From: Muribaculaceae bacterium
GTDB lineage: Bacteria; Bacteroidota; Bacteroidia; Bacteroidales; Muribaculaceae
DNA length: 20,840 nucleotides
Reading direction: 5' to 3'
Assembly: GCA_009775125.1 (NCBI GenBank)
Contig: VSPD01000047.1
Coordinates: 1 to 20,840, forward strand
Shown here piece after piece: positions 1-6,848 of the stretch. Every line of letters starts with the position of its first letter. The stretch's first letter is position 1. Below the pieces are notes generated by a model, which worked only from the letters and a program-made list of their open reading frames with translations, had not been told where the DNA came from and did not search any database. Both the position numbers and the translations under genes were made by a program.

Positions 1-38
1 GTTAAAATCGGATATCTCAAAAAATAAATAATTTTAAC
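1..38. repeat. 8-bp inverted repeat at window edge
   Basis: GTTAAAAT (1-8) is repeated inverted as ATTTTAAC (31-38) around a 22-nt A-rich loop. It could be a weak hairpin at the end of a gene lying to the left, or part of the repeat block that follows. The structure may continue outside the window. Confidence 0.35.
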
Positions 39-192
39 ATTTCTCCTCTTGCACAAGTCCTAGATTTCCCCGGGTATCGGCATTGGCATCATCAGTGGTA
101 TTGGAGCGAGCGACAGCGTAGCGTTCTACACCACGGCTGGCATTTTCGAACGCTTCGGCCGGCCTCCGCTCCAATACCCTGATAAATAACAT
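34..192 (-). CDS. Possible 52-aa small ORF inside a repeat block
   Basis: A complete minus-strand ORF of 52 codons runs from ATG (190-192) to TAA (34-36). The product would be soluble and polar, with a hydrophilic C-terminal half ending in VQEEKC. No domain is recognised. The ORF contains a pair of inverted repeats (97-108 with 167-178, and 121-126 with 148-153), which is unusual for real coding DNA and suggests that the open frame is a by-product of a palindromic repeat element. No clear promoter precedes it. It is the only open frame in the first 331 bases. Confidence 0.2.
   Translation of the reverse strand: MLFIRVLERRPAEAFENASRGVERYAVARSNTTDDANADTRGNLGLVQEEKC
97..178. repeat. Nested inverted repeat element
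   Basis: GGTATTGGAGCG (97-108) and CGCTCCAATACC (167-178) are perfect 12-bp inverted arms. Nested inside are GCGTTC (121-126) and GAACGC (148-153). The nesting predicts a long cruciform or RNA stem. It resembles dispersed intergenic palindromic elements of Bacteroidales, but copy number cannot be judged from one window. Confidence 0.55.
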
Positions 193-202
193 CAACGCCC
201 CC

Positions 203-246
203 GGGGCTGGAGCCCCGCGCTACAATATTTGTCTCCTAACGGAGAC
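203..246. repeat. Twin hairpins in intergenic DNA
   Basis: Two stable hairpins lie 14 nt apart: GGGGCT/AGCCCC with a 2-nt loop (203-216), and GTCTCC/GGAGAC with a TAAC loop (231-246). There is no T-tract, so neither is an ordinary intrinsic terminator. The arrangement suggests a dispersed repeat rather than a gene. Confidence 0.5.
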
Positions 247-280
247 CCAATGCACCGTAATTACAGCTTGAACCATTATA

Positions 281-333
281 ATTAGTAATTTGTCATTTGT
301 AATTTGGAATTAGTAATTAGTCATTCGTCATTT
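281..333. repeat. Imperfect 25-bp AT-rich direct repeat
   Basis: Two 25-nt copies built on ATTAGTAATT start at 281 and 309 (28-bp offset) and differ at about four positions. The second copy runs into the stop codon of the minus-strand gene beginning at 332. AT-rich ATTAGTAATT-type repeats are common next to genes in Bacteroidetes; here they mark the 3' flank of the DUF5715 gene. Confidence 0.5.
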
Positions 334-1045
334 ATTCCGTCTCGATTACCGTGATGTGGAAGCAGGGCTGTTTGCGTTCGTATTTTACGAAGCAGTAGCC
401 GCTCGAACGCAGGTCGGCAAGCACCTGGGCGAGCTGCCGCTTTTGGGTCACGTCCATCTTTGAATGGGATATGTCGAAGGTGGTGCCGTAAAGGTGACAC
501 GAATTTTCGGTGGCATTGCGGTTGCGCCGTTTAAGTTTTTTCACGAAATCCTCTGTGCGATAGCAACTGGTGAGGCGCAGGCGGTCGTGGCTGCCGGAGT
601 ATTCATGATACATCTTCCCGATTTGGGCGAGCAAGTCGGCGGCGGCAGGCGTAAGATAGGGAAACGACACATCGTGGAGATAATATGTGTCGCTGTCCTC
701 AATTTTTACAAGCCGGCCGGCGGCAACGGCATCGGGTATGTCGGCCTCGCAAAGGGGCCCCACGCCGTTGGCCATGGCCTCGGCAACCTGCAATTCCTGC
801 AAGTCGTTGAAAAAACGGCCATATGAGGTGATATTGTGGTTGAATTTCTTCACCACATATTCTTTTTTGACATCTGCCGTATCCACCGGCTGACGCGGCG
901 CCGTCTTGAAATAATCGGTGTAGACACTCCACCCCAACCAAACAATCAAGGCAATCATGCCAAGCGCCACGCAAGCCAGGATCACGCGCGCAATGCGTAT
1001 GGTCCTGAGCGAATACATGCCCGAATGTGATCTTCTTTGCTTCAT
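332..1045 (-). CDS. DUF5715 family membrane protein, M15/VanY-like peptidase fold
   Basis: This 237-aa protein has one N-terminal membrane segment (about residues 17-40) after a short basic cytoplasmic tail, so the rest should be periplasmic. The C-terminal half carries the M15 D-Ala-D-Ala carboxypeptidase pattern: SCYRT (160-164), then S-x-H-x-x-G-x-x-x-D with His184 and Asp191, and a final His230 in CFHIT. These match the zinc ligands of VanY-type peptidases, so a role in trimming peptidoglycan peptides is likely, though the substrate is inference. ATG at 1043-1045 was chosen because the membrane segment follows directly. The gene is transcribed alone, downstream of the HipA-like/DUF3037 pair on the same strand, with its own -7 box at 1111-1118. 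Confidence 0.88.
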   Translation of the reverse strand: MKQRRSHSGMYSLRTIRIARVILACVALGMIALIVWLGWSVYTDYFKTAPRQPVDTADVKKEYVVKKFNHNITSYGRFFNDLQELQVAEAMANGVGPLCEADIPDAVAAGRLVKIEDSDTYYLHDVSFPYLTPAAADLLAQIGKMYHEYSGSHDRLRLTSCYRTEDFVKKLKRRNRNATENSCHLYGTTFDISHSKMDVTQKRQLAQVLADLRSSGYCFVKYERKQPCFHITVIETE

Positions 1046-1050
1046 TTACA

Positions 1051-1083
1051 AAAAAATATTACGGACGCACGAACCGTGCGTCC
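1051..1083 (-). terminator. Hairpin between DUF3037 gene and DUF5715 gene
   Basis: GGACGCACG (1063-1071) and CGTGCGTCC (1075-1083) form a perfect 9-bp stem with a 3-nt loop. On the minus strand it is followed by a seven-T run (plus-strand A run ending at 1057) about six nt after the stem. It can end transcripts from the HipA-like/DUF3037 pair. It also lies in the 5' leader of the DUF5715 transcript if the -7 box at 1111-1118 is used, so attenuation is possible. Confidence 0.5.
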
Positions 1084-1100
1084 CTACAACTTATAGTCTT

Positions 1101-1125
1101 ATTTGACTTACAAAAGTAGTCAAAT
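1101..1125 (-). promoter_or_regulatory. -7 box inside an inverted repeat, DUF5715 promoter
   Basis: The minus strand reads TACTTTTG at 1118-1111, a match to TAnnTTTG. It sits within an 8-bp inverted repeat, ATTTGACT (1101-1108) and AGTCAAAT (1118-1125). A -33 match is weak (ATTG at 1141-1138). The repeat could be an operator. The leader to the ATG at 1045 would be about 60 nt. Confidence 0.45.
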
Positions 1126-1146
1126 TTTCCGATATGGCAATTCCAA

Positions 1147-1542
1147 TCAGAGAACCAACTCGGCAAAAAGGCGGTCGAAATCGGCATCGAGGTCGGCTGA
1201 CATTCCGGGGTGAGGCCGCGACGTCTGGATACACGCGCTGCGCACTGCCGTGAGCCAGCGGAAACGCTCCTCGACGGGCCAGCACGACATCTCGCCTGCC
1301 GACACATGCCCCGAAGCCATGGACTCGAACGCATCGAGATGCTTTCTCAGCATATTCTCGCTTATTGCCAACGCGGGCGCAAAAGCCTTCACCCGTGCAA
1401 AGTCGGCGACAATAGCCGTGCGTATCCATCGGCGACGCTTGCACATCATGATAAGGCCCACGTTGATAAACTCCTCGCGCTCTACCTTGGGCACAAATCT
1501 CACCACGGCATATTCATAAAGATTTTCGGGCTTCGATTGCAT
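1147..1542 (-). CDS. DUF3037 domain protein paired with HipA-like kinase
   Basis: This 131-aa protein opens with the DUF3037 hallmark: YEYAVVRFVP followed by EEFINVGLIM. The remainder is mixed alpha/beta with no signal peptide or membrane segment, so it should be cytoplasmic. Its function is unknown. An upstream TTG at 1569 is in frame, but ATG at 1540-1542 fits the family, whose conserved core begins within ten residues of the start. It overlaps the 3' end of the HipA-like kinase gene by 29 nt in another frame, so the two are probably translationally coupled. Adjacent HipA-like kinase and DUF3037 genes are known in other bacteria, which suggests a joint role, but whether DUF3037 is a substrate, inhibitor or partner is not shown here. 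Confidence 0.85.
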   Translation of the reverse strand: MQSKPENLYEYAVVRFVPKVEREEFINVGLIMMCKRRRWIRTAIVADFARVKAFAPALAISENMLRKHLDAFESMASGHVSAGEMSCWPVEERFRWLTAVRSACIQTSRPHPGMSADLDADFDRLFAELVL

Positions 1543-2296
1543 GGTCGGTAAAGATTTTAGAGTTTTCAAGTCTTGCTTTCAAAAAAGTGCGGTAAACGTC
1601 GCGCCGCTCCACGGCCGGCACGTCGTCGCCCTCGGTCACGAGCCAGCTGTCGGGAATAAGATCGACAATGGCATCTATTTTTTCCGGCGCAAGCACCCGA
1701 TGGGCACGGGCGTCGGCCTCGGCAAGCATCGTGGCCTTGCGCAGCAGCAAATGGTCCTTGATATAAGGAAAAGGCGTGAGGGCCGCTTTTGCGGCATCAG
1801 TGCCCGAATGTTGGAAATATAGCGACGCGCCCTGGTCGATGAGCCACACTTCGGAATTGTACCATTGCAACATATTGGTGTTTCGCGCCGTGCGGTCGAC
1901 ATTGGTAAGGAAAGCGTCGAGCCATACTATGGCCGAGGCCGTGGCGGCGTCGACCGGGTTGTCGTAAGGGTCGATGGCAAGCGCCGATGAAAGGAAATGG
2001 AGGCCGATGTTCAGCCCCTCGCTTTTCTTCATCAGTTCCTGCACCTCAAAATCCGGCTCGGTTATGGCAAACTCATGCGGCAAGTCGAGAAACACGAGTT
2101 CGGGCACATTCAGCCCCAGAGCGCGGGCTATCTCGCCTCCTATCAGCTCGGCTATCAGAGCCTTGGCGCCGTGGCCGGCTCCTCTGAGCTTCACCACATA
2201 CTTGAATCCGTCGTCGGCCTCGGCGAGAACCGGCAGCGAACCGCCCTCGCGCATGGGCATAATATATCGCGTAATTTGTTGATGTCTTAGTTTCAT
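1514..2296 (-). CDS. Compact HipA-like kinase domain protein
   Basis: This 260-aa protein has the core of the HipA Ser/Thr kinase fold without the extra N-terminal domain of full HipA (about 440 aa), as in the HipA_2 type. Visible kinase residues are Lys36 in YVVKL (ATP lysine), Asp134 and Asn139 in NVDRTARNTNM (catalytic Asp with Asn five residues later, as in HipA) and Asp154 in LIDQGASL (metal-binding Asp). All are intact, so activity is plausible. No HipB-type HTH antitoxin is adjacent; the overlapping partner is the DUF3037 gene. The -7 box at 2302-2309 is only 5 nt upstream of the ATG, suggesting a leaderless or near-leaderless transcript. The substrate is unknown, and a toxin role is inference only. 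Confidence 0.87.
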   Translation of the reverse strand: MKLRHQQITRYIMPMREGGSLPVLAEADDGFKYVVKLRGAGHGAKALIAELIGGEIARALGLNVPELVFLDLPHEFAITEPDFEVQELMKKSEGLNIGLHFLSSALAIDPYDNPVDAATASAIVWLDAFLTNVDRTARNTNMLQWYNSEVWLIDQGASLYFQHSGTDAAKAALTPFPYIKDHLLLRKATMLAEADARAHRVLAPEKIDAIVDLIPDSWLVTEGDDVPAVERRDVYRTFLKARLENSKIFTDHAIEARKSL

Positions 2297-2301
2297 TAAT
2301 G

Positions 2302-2309
2302 CAAAAATA
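2302..2309 (-). promoter_or_regulatory. -7 box of the HipA-like/DUF3037 pair
   Basis: The minus strand reads TATTTTTG, a full TAnnTTTG match, ending 5 nt before the ATG at 2296. Transcription should start at or within a few bases of the start codon. No convincing -33 TTTG is seen. Confidence 0.5.
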
Positions 2310-2326
2310 ACTAAAATAAGCGGATT

Positions 2327-2358
2327 TTTTCCTCGTTCGGCAAAAATTTGTAAATTTG
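2327..2358 (+). promoter_or_regulatory. Promoter of the Ntn hydrolase-rluD operon
   Basis: TAAATTTG (2351-2358) is a full -7 match. A T-run (TTTT, 2327-2330) lies 20 nt upstream in place of the TTTG -33 element. The expected start is near 2364, about 20 nt before the ATG at 2385. It is divergent from the HipA-like promoter. Confidence 0.55.
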
Positions 2359-2384
2359 CAACGACTTTTCAACTAATCGCCGTA

Positions 2385-3401
2385 ATGAGAAAATTGCGCT
2401 CCTTCCTGATTTTTGTCGCTGTGGCAGCCGCCATGGCCGAGGCTTGCACATCGCTTTTGGCTTCGGGAAAGGTAACCGGCGGCAGCCCCGTGCTGTGGAA
2501 ACACCGCGACACGGGCACCGAGCACAATTTTGTCGAACGCGTGGAGGCAACCGACTCCACACAGGCTTTCGTGGCGCTTTTCAACGGCGGCGACTCTTTG
2601 CTCTCCGAGGCATGGACGGGAATGAACGAGGCCGGATTTGCGATAATGAACACGGCGTCGTACAATCTTGCCCCCGACACCGCCCGGCTGAAAGACCGCG
2701 AGGGCGTGGTGATGCGCATAGCTCTCGAACGATGCGTGTCGGTCGCCGATTTCGACCGGCTGCTGCGGACGCTGGCCAAGCCTTTGGGCGTGCAAGCCAA
2801 TTTCGGCGTTATGGACCGAAGCGGCGGCCTCGCCTACTTTGAGACCGACGACTACGGTTTCACACGCTTCGATGTCGACGCCGACACCGCCGGCTATATC
2901 ATCCGCACCAATTTTTCCGTGACAGGCAACGACACCGACGGCATGGGCTATATCCGATTCGACAATGCTACACACCTTGTCGGCGAGCGGCTCACGGCCG
3001 GAGAGAAAATCACACCTTCGTTTTGCGTCGACACGCTCTCCCGCTCTTACTATCATTCGCTTTTCGGGCGCGACATCCTCACCGACACCTCGGTGCATAT
3101 TTTCCTCGACCAGGATTTTATTCCCCGACGCTCCACCTCGGCATCCATCGCCATAAGCTACGGCCGCTCCGGCCAACCCGTGATGCTCGTAGCCCTCGGC
3201 TATCCGGCTGTGGCGCAGACTATGACCGCGACCGTCGATTTCGTGCCCGAGGCCCTGCGGCCGACAGCTCCCGGCTTCCGTAGCCCGGCCTGCGATGCGG
3301 CGGTGGAGGCCAAACGCCTTATTTTTCCGATAACACGCGGCTCGGGCCCTCGCTACCTTGACATGGACCGTGTCCGCCAAGCCTTAACAATAAACCGATA
3401 A
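2385..3401 (+). CDS. Secreted Ntn-type linear amide C-N hydrolase (choloylglycine hydrolase/C45-like)
   Basis: This 338-aa protein starts with a signal peptide (basic MRKLR, hydrophobic stretch to about residue 18) and is probably cut before Cys21, which would become the N-terminal nucleophile. Cys21-Thr-Ser, then Arg41-Asp42 in WKHRDTG, follows the layout of Ntn hydrolases that cleave linear amides (bile salt hydrolase, penicillin acylase, C45 acyltransferases). The site AEA|CTS is not a good lipobox, so a free cysteine is preferred over lipidation. The substrate cannot be told from sequence; N-acyl amides or conjugated bile acids are family-level possibilities. It is first in a four-gene plus-strand operon, with 13 nt to the next gene. 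Its start fits the promoter at 2327-2358. Confidence 0.85.
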   Translation: MRKLRSFLIFVAVAAAMAEACTSLLASGKVTGGSPVLWKHRDTGTEHNFVERVEATDSTQAFVALFNGGDSLLSEAWTGMNEAGFAIMNTASYNLAPDTARLKDREGVVMRIALERCVSVADFDRLLRTLAKPLGVQANFGVMDRSGGLAYFETDDYGFTRFDVDADTAGYIIRTNFSVTGNDTDGMGYIRFDNATHLVGERLTAGEKITPSFCVDTLSRSYYHSLFGRDILTDTSVHIFLDQDFIPRRSTSASIAISYGRSGQPVMLVALGYPAVAQTMTATVDFVPEALRPTAPGFRSPACDAAVEAKRLIFPITRGSGPRYLDMDRVRQALTINR

Positions 3402-3414
3402 CGACTTCACCATA

Positions 3415-3786
3415 ATGTCATCTGCGATATTGACAATATTACTGCTCGTTGTGTCAAACGTGTTCATGACCCTTGCTTGGTATGGGCATCTGAAACTGTC
3501 GTCGGCCGGCATATCCACCAACTGGCCGCTCTGGCTGGTAATCCTCTTTTCTTGGGGAATCGCCCTGCTCGAATACTGCTTCATGGTGCCGGCCAACAAA
3601 ATGGGATTCGACGGCAACGGCGGCCCATATTCGCTTGTGCAGCTGAAAGTGATGCAAGAGGCCATTACACTTGTGGTATTCACAGTGGTGGTGATGTTTC
3701 TGTTTCAAGGTTTTACACTGAAATGGAACCACATAGCGGCCTTTCTGCTGCTCATAGCGGCAGTATATCTCGTTTTCATGGACTAA
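3415..3786 (+). CDS. DUF486 family (DMT-like) small membrane protein
   Basis: This 123-aa hydrophobic protein has four predicted membrane helices (about 4-24, 39-59, 78-98 and 103-122). It matches DUF486, a small family related to drug/metabolite transporters. Recognisable features are the N-terminal LLVVSNVFMTLAWYGHL segment and the FSWGIALLEYCFMVPANKMG region. Length is normal for the family. Substrate and function are unknown. It sits 13 nt after the amide hydrolase gene and 12 nt before the PASTA gene, so it is co-transcribed with them, although no functional link is evident. Confidence 0.85.
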   Translation: MSSAILTILLLVVSNVFMTLAWYGHLKLSSAGISTNWPLWLVILFSWGIALLEYCFMVPANKMGFDGNGGPYSLVQLKVMQEAITLVVFTVVVMFLFQGFTLKWNHIAAFLLLIAAVYLVFMD

Positions 3787-3798
3787 CCTTAATTTCCT

Positions 3799-4485
3799 AT
3801 GACCGACAACAAACCGACAGAAAAAGCCCCCGGATTCATTTCGCGGCACCCGATAATAAGCAATCTCGTATTTATCGCAATCACGGCCGTTGTGCTTGTG
3901 TGGCTCGCCATGATATTCCTCGATGTGTGGACCGACCACGGCGCCACCACTATCGTACCCGATATCAAGAAGAACTCCTATGCCATGGCCAAGACGATAC
4001 TTGAAAAAGAAGGACTGTCGATTGAGATTTCCGACTCGATCTATGACGAGTCCATCACCCCGGGCACGGTAATAGAGTCGTGGCCTCATGCCGGAGCGAA
4101 AGTGAAGCCCGGGCGCGAAATCTACGTCACCATCACATCTTTCCAACCGCGGAAAGTGTCTATCGGCATGCCTTTGACGGGCGTGTCGTCGCGACAGGCG
4201 CTCTCTTATCTCGAATCGCTCTCAATCAAGAACATACGCATTGTAAACGTGCCCTCGCAATATGCCGACCTGGTGGAAGGCGCCAAATACAACGGCAAAG
4301 ACATAACCCCCGGAATGCAGCTGCCTGTAACGGCCACCGTTACTCTCGAAGTGGGCAGCGTACCCGAAGAATTCTTCAACGAACCGGCCGTGACCGACAC
4401 CGTGCTGTCGACATCGGGCGACGATTTCGACGACCTTGACGCACGTATCGAGGCTGCACTTAAATCTGTCGGCGCCAATGAATAG
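3799..4485 (+). CDS. PASTA domain membrane protein
   Basis: This 228-aa protein has a short cytoplasmic N terminus, one membrane helix (about 21-43) and an extracytoplasmic part with two PASTA-like modules (about 48-113 and 115-187), recognisable from VPDI near the start of the first and paired GTVIESWPHAGAKVKPG and ITPGMQLPV turns. The tail is acidic and has no domain. PASTA modules in Gram-positives bind muropeptides on Ser/Thr kinases and PBPs; here no kinase domain is attached, so the protein may sense or bind the wall, but that is inference. A PASTA gene directly before rluD is a recurring arrangement in Bacteroidetes. Its last codons overlap the rluD start. Confidence 0.88.
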   Translation: MTDNKPTEKAPGFISRHPIISNLVFIAITAVVLVWLAMIFLDVWTDHGATTIVPDIKKNSYAMAKTILEKEGLSIEISDSIYDESITPGTVIESWPHAGAKVKPGREIYVTITSFQPRKVSIGMPLTGVSSRQALSYLESLSIKNIRIVNVPSQYADLVEGAKYNGKDITPGMQLPVTATVTLEVGSVPEEFFNEPAVTDTVLSTSGDDFDDLDARIEAALKSVGANE

Positions 4486-5542
4486 CGACGAACAAATAGT
4501 GGAGCAGCCGTCGAATGTCGACCCTGTGATTGTTACGGCCGACGGCGTTGAGCTATATGAGCATTTCCGCTTTGTCGCCGACAAGGGGCAGGCGCTTCTG
4601 CGCGTCGACAAATTCCTTGTGCTCCGTCTTGAAAAAGCATCGCGCAACCGCATACAGCAGGCCGCCGACGCAGGCTGCATCATCGTAAACGGCAAGGCCG
4701 TGAAATCGAACTACCGCGTCAAGCCTCTCGACGTGGTGCAGATTGTGATGGACCGCCCTCGCTACGATTTCGAAATCATAGCCGAGGACATTCCGCTCGA
4801 TATAGTCTACGAAGACGATTATGTGCTTGTGGTGAACAAGCCGGCCGGACTGGTCGTGCACCCCGGACACGGAAATTACTCAGGAACGCTCGTCAACGCC
4901 CTGGCCTGGCATTTCAAGGACAATCCCGACTACGACGTGACCGACCCGCGCCTGGGCCTTGTTCACCGCATCGACAAAGACACTTCCGGCCTGCTTGTGG
5001 TGGCTAAGACGCCCGATGCAAAGACCAACCTCGGCCGCCAGTTCTTCAACAAGACCACCCGCCGCGAATATGTGGCCGTGGTATGGGGCCAACCCGACCC
5101 GGCCGACGACACCATAACAGGCAATATTGGCCGAAACCCGCGCGACCGCTTGCAAATGACAGTGCTCCCCGACGACGACCCCACGGGCAAACATGCCGTG
5201 ACCCACTACTACACGCTCGAACGGTTTGCCTACGTGTCGGTGGTGAAATGCGTGCTCGAAACCGGACGCACCCATCAGATACGCGTGCACATGCGTCATC
5301 GCGGACACCCGCTTTTCAACGACGCGCGTTACGGCGGCGACCAAATTCTGCGCGGGCTGCGCACGGCAAAATATTCCCGTTTTGTCGACAACTGCTTCGC
5401 CTTATGCCCCCGCCAGGCCCTTCATGCACGCACGCTCGGATTCCGCCATCCGCACACCGGGAAGGAGATGGATTTCACATCAGAGCTTCCGGCCGACATG
5501 ACTGCATTAATCGACAAATGGCGCGATTTTGCACAAAATTGA
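4478..5542 (+). CDS. rluD: RluA/RluD family 23S rRNA pseudouridine synthase
   Basis: This 354-aa protein has an N-terminal S4 RNA-binding domain (about 38-100) and a pseudouridine synthase domain. The catalytic motif is HRIDKDTSG with Asp166; VNKPAGLVVHPG and the C-terminal GRTHQIRVHM block are typical of RluD-like enzymes, which convert specific uridines in 23S rRNA helix 69 or tRNA to pseudouridine. RluA, RluC and RluD relatives are hard to separate, so the symbol is by best fit. An upstream in-frame TTG at 4436 exists, but ATG at 4478 is preferred: it overlaps the end of the PASTA gene by 8 nt, consistent with translational coupling. It is last in the operon beginning at 2385. Confidence 0.92.
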   Translation: MNSDEQIVEQPSNVDPVIVTADGVELYEHFRFVADKGQALLRVDKFLVLRLEKASRNRIQQAADAGCIIVNGKAVKSNYRVKPLDVVQIVMDRPRYDFEIIAEDIPLDIVYEDDYVLVVNKPAGLVVHPGHGNYSGTLVNALAWHFKDNPDYDVTDPRLGLVHRIDKDTSGLLVVAKTPDAKTNLGRQFFNKTTRREYVAVVWGQPDPADDTITGNIGRNPRDRLQMTVLPDDDPTGKHAVTHYYTLERFAYVSVVKCVLETGRTHQIRVHMRHRGHPLFNDARYGGDQILRGLRTAKYSRFVDNCFALCPRQALHARTLGFRHPHTGKEMDFTSELPADMTALIDKWRDFAQN

Positions 5543-5547
5543 CGCGC
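5521..5547 (+). terminator. Hairpin overlapping the rluD stop codon
   Basis: GCGCGATTTTG (5521-5531) pairs with CAAAAT (5534-5539) and CGCGC (5543-5547) across a 2-nt loop. The stop codon TGA (5540-5542) forms a 3-nt bulge. No U-tract follows, so it may protect the 3' end rather than terminate by itself. Confidence 0.3.
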
Positions 5548-5555
5548 GAGTTCCC

Positions 5556-5586
5556 AAAAAGTGTTTAATTGTGTAAAAAAGTGTTT
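5556..5586 (+). repeat. Direct repeat upstream of acyltransferase promoter
   Basis: AAAAAGTGTTT occurs at 5556-5566 and again at 5576-5586, exactly 20 bp apart, and ends 4 nt before the -33 TTTG at 5591. Two same-face copies just upstream of -33 fit an activator-binding site, but the regulator is unknown. Confidence 0.35.
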
Positions 5587-5590
5587 CACA

Positions 5591-5623
5591 TTTGATTCTG
5601 CAAAAACTTTATTATTAATTTTG
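5591..5623 (+). promoter_or_regulatory. Bacteroidetes sigma-ABfr promoter
   Basis: TTTG (5591-5594) and TAATTTTG (5616-5623) are separated by 21 nt, both matching the -33/-7 consensus. Transcription should start near 5630 and read into the acyltransferase ATG at 5647 and the genes behind it. Confidence 0.7.
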
Positions 5624-5646
5624 AGTTTCAATCTTAGTAAATAGAT

Positions 5647-6828
5647 ATGTTCTACAAATATAAAGAAATACCCGCCGAATTTTCCGACATCGCACCTTTC
5701 AACGACAAGATGTTCAAGGAAAAGATGAAAGAACTGGTTGCCGAACCGGGTTTCGAGCATGCCGTAAGGTATATCATGCCCGACGTGGACTATCCGGCGT
5801 TTGTCGACGGGTTGCTCAAAATTGAAACGCAATCCGATTTCCAACGCCGGGTGATGGGTAATTTCCTTGAAGAACTGGCAAAGAAAACCACCAACGGAAT
5901 CGAAATAGACGGCATCGAAAACTGTTCGCCGAGGAGAAACTATACGTTTATCACCAACCACCGCGACATAGTGCTCGACGCCTCGTTTCTCAATCTGTGC
6001 TTCATCCGCGCCGGCATGCCCATCACACAGGTTGCCATCGGCAATAACCTGCTCATTTTCGAATGGATAGCCGATCTGGTGAAACTCAACCGCAGCTTCA
6101 TCGTGAAGCGCGACGTGAAACGCGTCGAGGCCCTCGATGCCGCCCGCCAGCTTTCGGCCTATATCCACTATACAATCGCCACCCTCCATGAGTCGGTGTG
6201 GATTGCCCAACGGGAGGGCCGCGCAAAGGATTCCAACGACATGACACAGGAAAGCCTCGTGAAAATGCTCTCGCTCGCCGGCGACGGCTCGGTGAAAGAC
6301 AATCTCCTTGGCGTGAACCTCTGCCCGGTGTCTATTTCCTACGAATTCGACCCCAACGACTATCTCAAAGCCCGCGAATTCCTGCTGCGCCGCCGCGACC
6401 CGGAATTCAAGAAAACCCAGCGCGACGACCTGTTCTCGATGGAGACCGGCATCCTCCGCAACAAAGGACGCGTAATGTTCCGCGTAGGCCGCTGCATCAA
6501 CGACCGCCTTGTCGACTTCCCGTCCGACGACCGTCTTGAAGTGATCCGCGAAGCCTGCCGCCTTGTCGACCAGACAATCCACTGCGGCTACGAGATATAT
6601 CCCTGCAACTATATCGCTTACGACGAGCTTTCCGGCAAAAAAGACTTTGCGTCGCGTTACAGCGCGGCCGATGTGGAAAGTTTCGACCGCTACATCAACG
6701 CCCAGCTCGATAAAGTGGACGTGGCCGATGTAACAGCCGAAGAACGCGATTTCATGCGCGGAATGATGCTCACGATGTATGCCAACCCGCTGAAAAACAA
6801 ACTCTCGGCGCTCGACTGTCCCAAATAA
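5647..6828 (+). CDS. PlsC-like glycerol acyltransferase
   Basis: This 393-aa protein belongs to the phospholipid acyltransferase superfamily. The catalytic region is TNHRDIVLDASFL, with His105 as the base; the following Asp is at 107 or 111, so the spacing differs by one from the textbook NHx4D. The second block is QREGRAKDS with Glu190-Gly191-Arg192, the phosphate-binding EGxR element. It should acylate lysophosphatidate or a related glycerophosphate at the inner membrane; no clear membrane helix is visible, so a peripheral location is likely. It is longer than plain PlsC (about 240 aa) because of N- and C-terminal extensions. It is first behind the promoter at 5591-5623 and 20 nt before the phosphoesterase gene. 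Confidence 0.85.
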   Translation: MFYKYKEIPAEFSDIAPFNDKMFKEKMKELVAEPGFEHAVRYIMPDVDYPAFVDGLLKIETQSDFQRRVMGNFLEELAKKTTNGIEIDGIENCSPRRNYTFITNHRDIVLDASFLNLCFIRAGMPITQVAIGNNLLIFEWIADLVKLNRSFIVKRDVKRVEALDAARQLSAYIHYTIATLHESVWIAQREGRAKDSNDMTQESLVKMLSLAGDGSVKDNLLGVNLCPVSISYEFDPNDYLKAREFLLRRRDPEFKKTQRDDLFSMETGILRNKGRVMFRVGRCINDRLVDFPSDDRLEVIREACRLVDQTIHCGYEIYPCNYIAYDELSGKKDFASRYSAADVESFDRYINAQLDKVDVADVTAEERDFMRGMMLTMYANPLKNKLSALDCPK

Positions 6829-6848
6829 CTTACTTTCCCCCTGCATAA

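Noticed and set aside
2373..3380. 335-codon minus-strand frame opposite the amide hydrolase
   Set aside because: It mirrors a gene with a clear signal peptide and catalytic cysteine on the plus strand; the antisense product is low-complexity and resembles nothing known.
3454..4146. 230-codon minus-strand frame across DUF486 and PASTA genes
   Set aside because: It spans two well-supported plus-strand genes and their gap; the composition (His-, Arg- and Gly-rich) is typical of a shadow frame.
4436..4477. Upstream TTG extension of RluD
   Set aside because: It would add 14 residues coded inside the PASTA gene with no family match; ATG at 4478 gives a normal coupled overlap.
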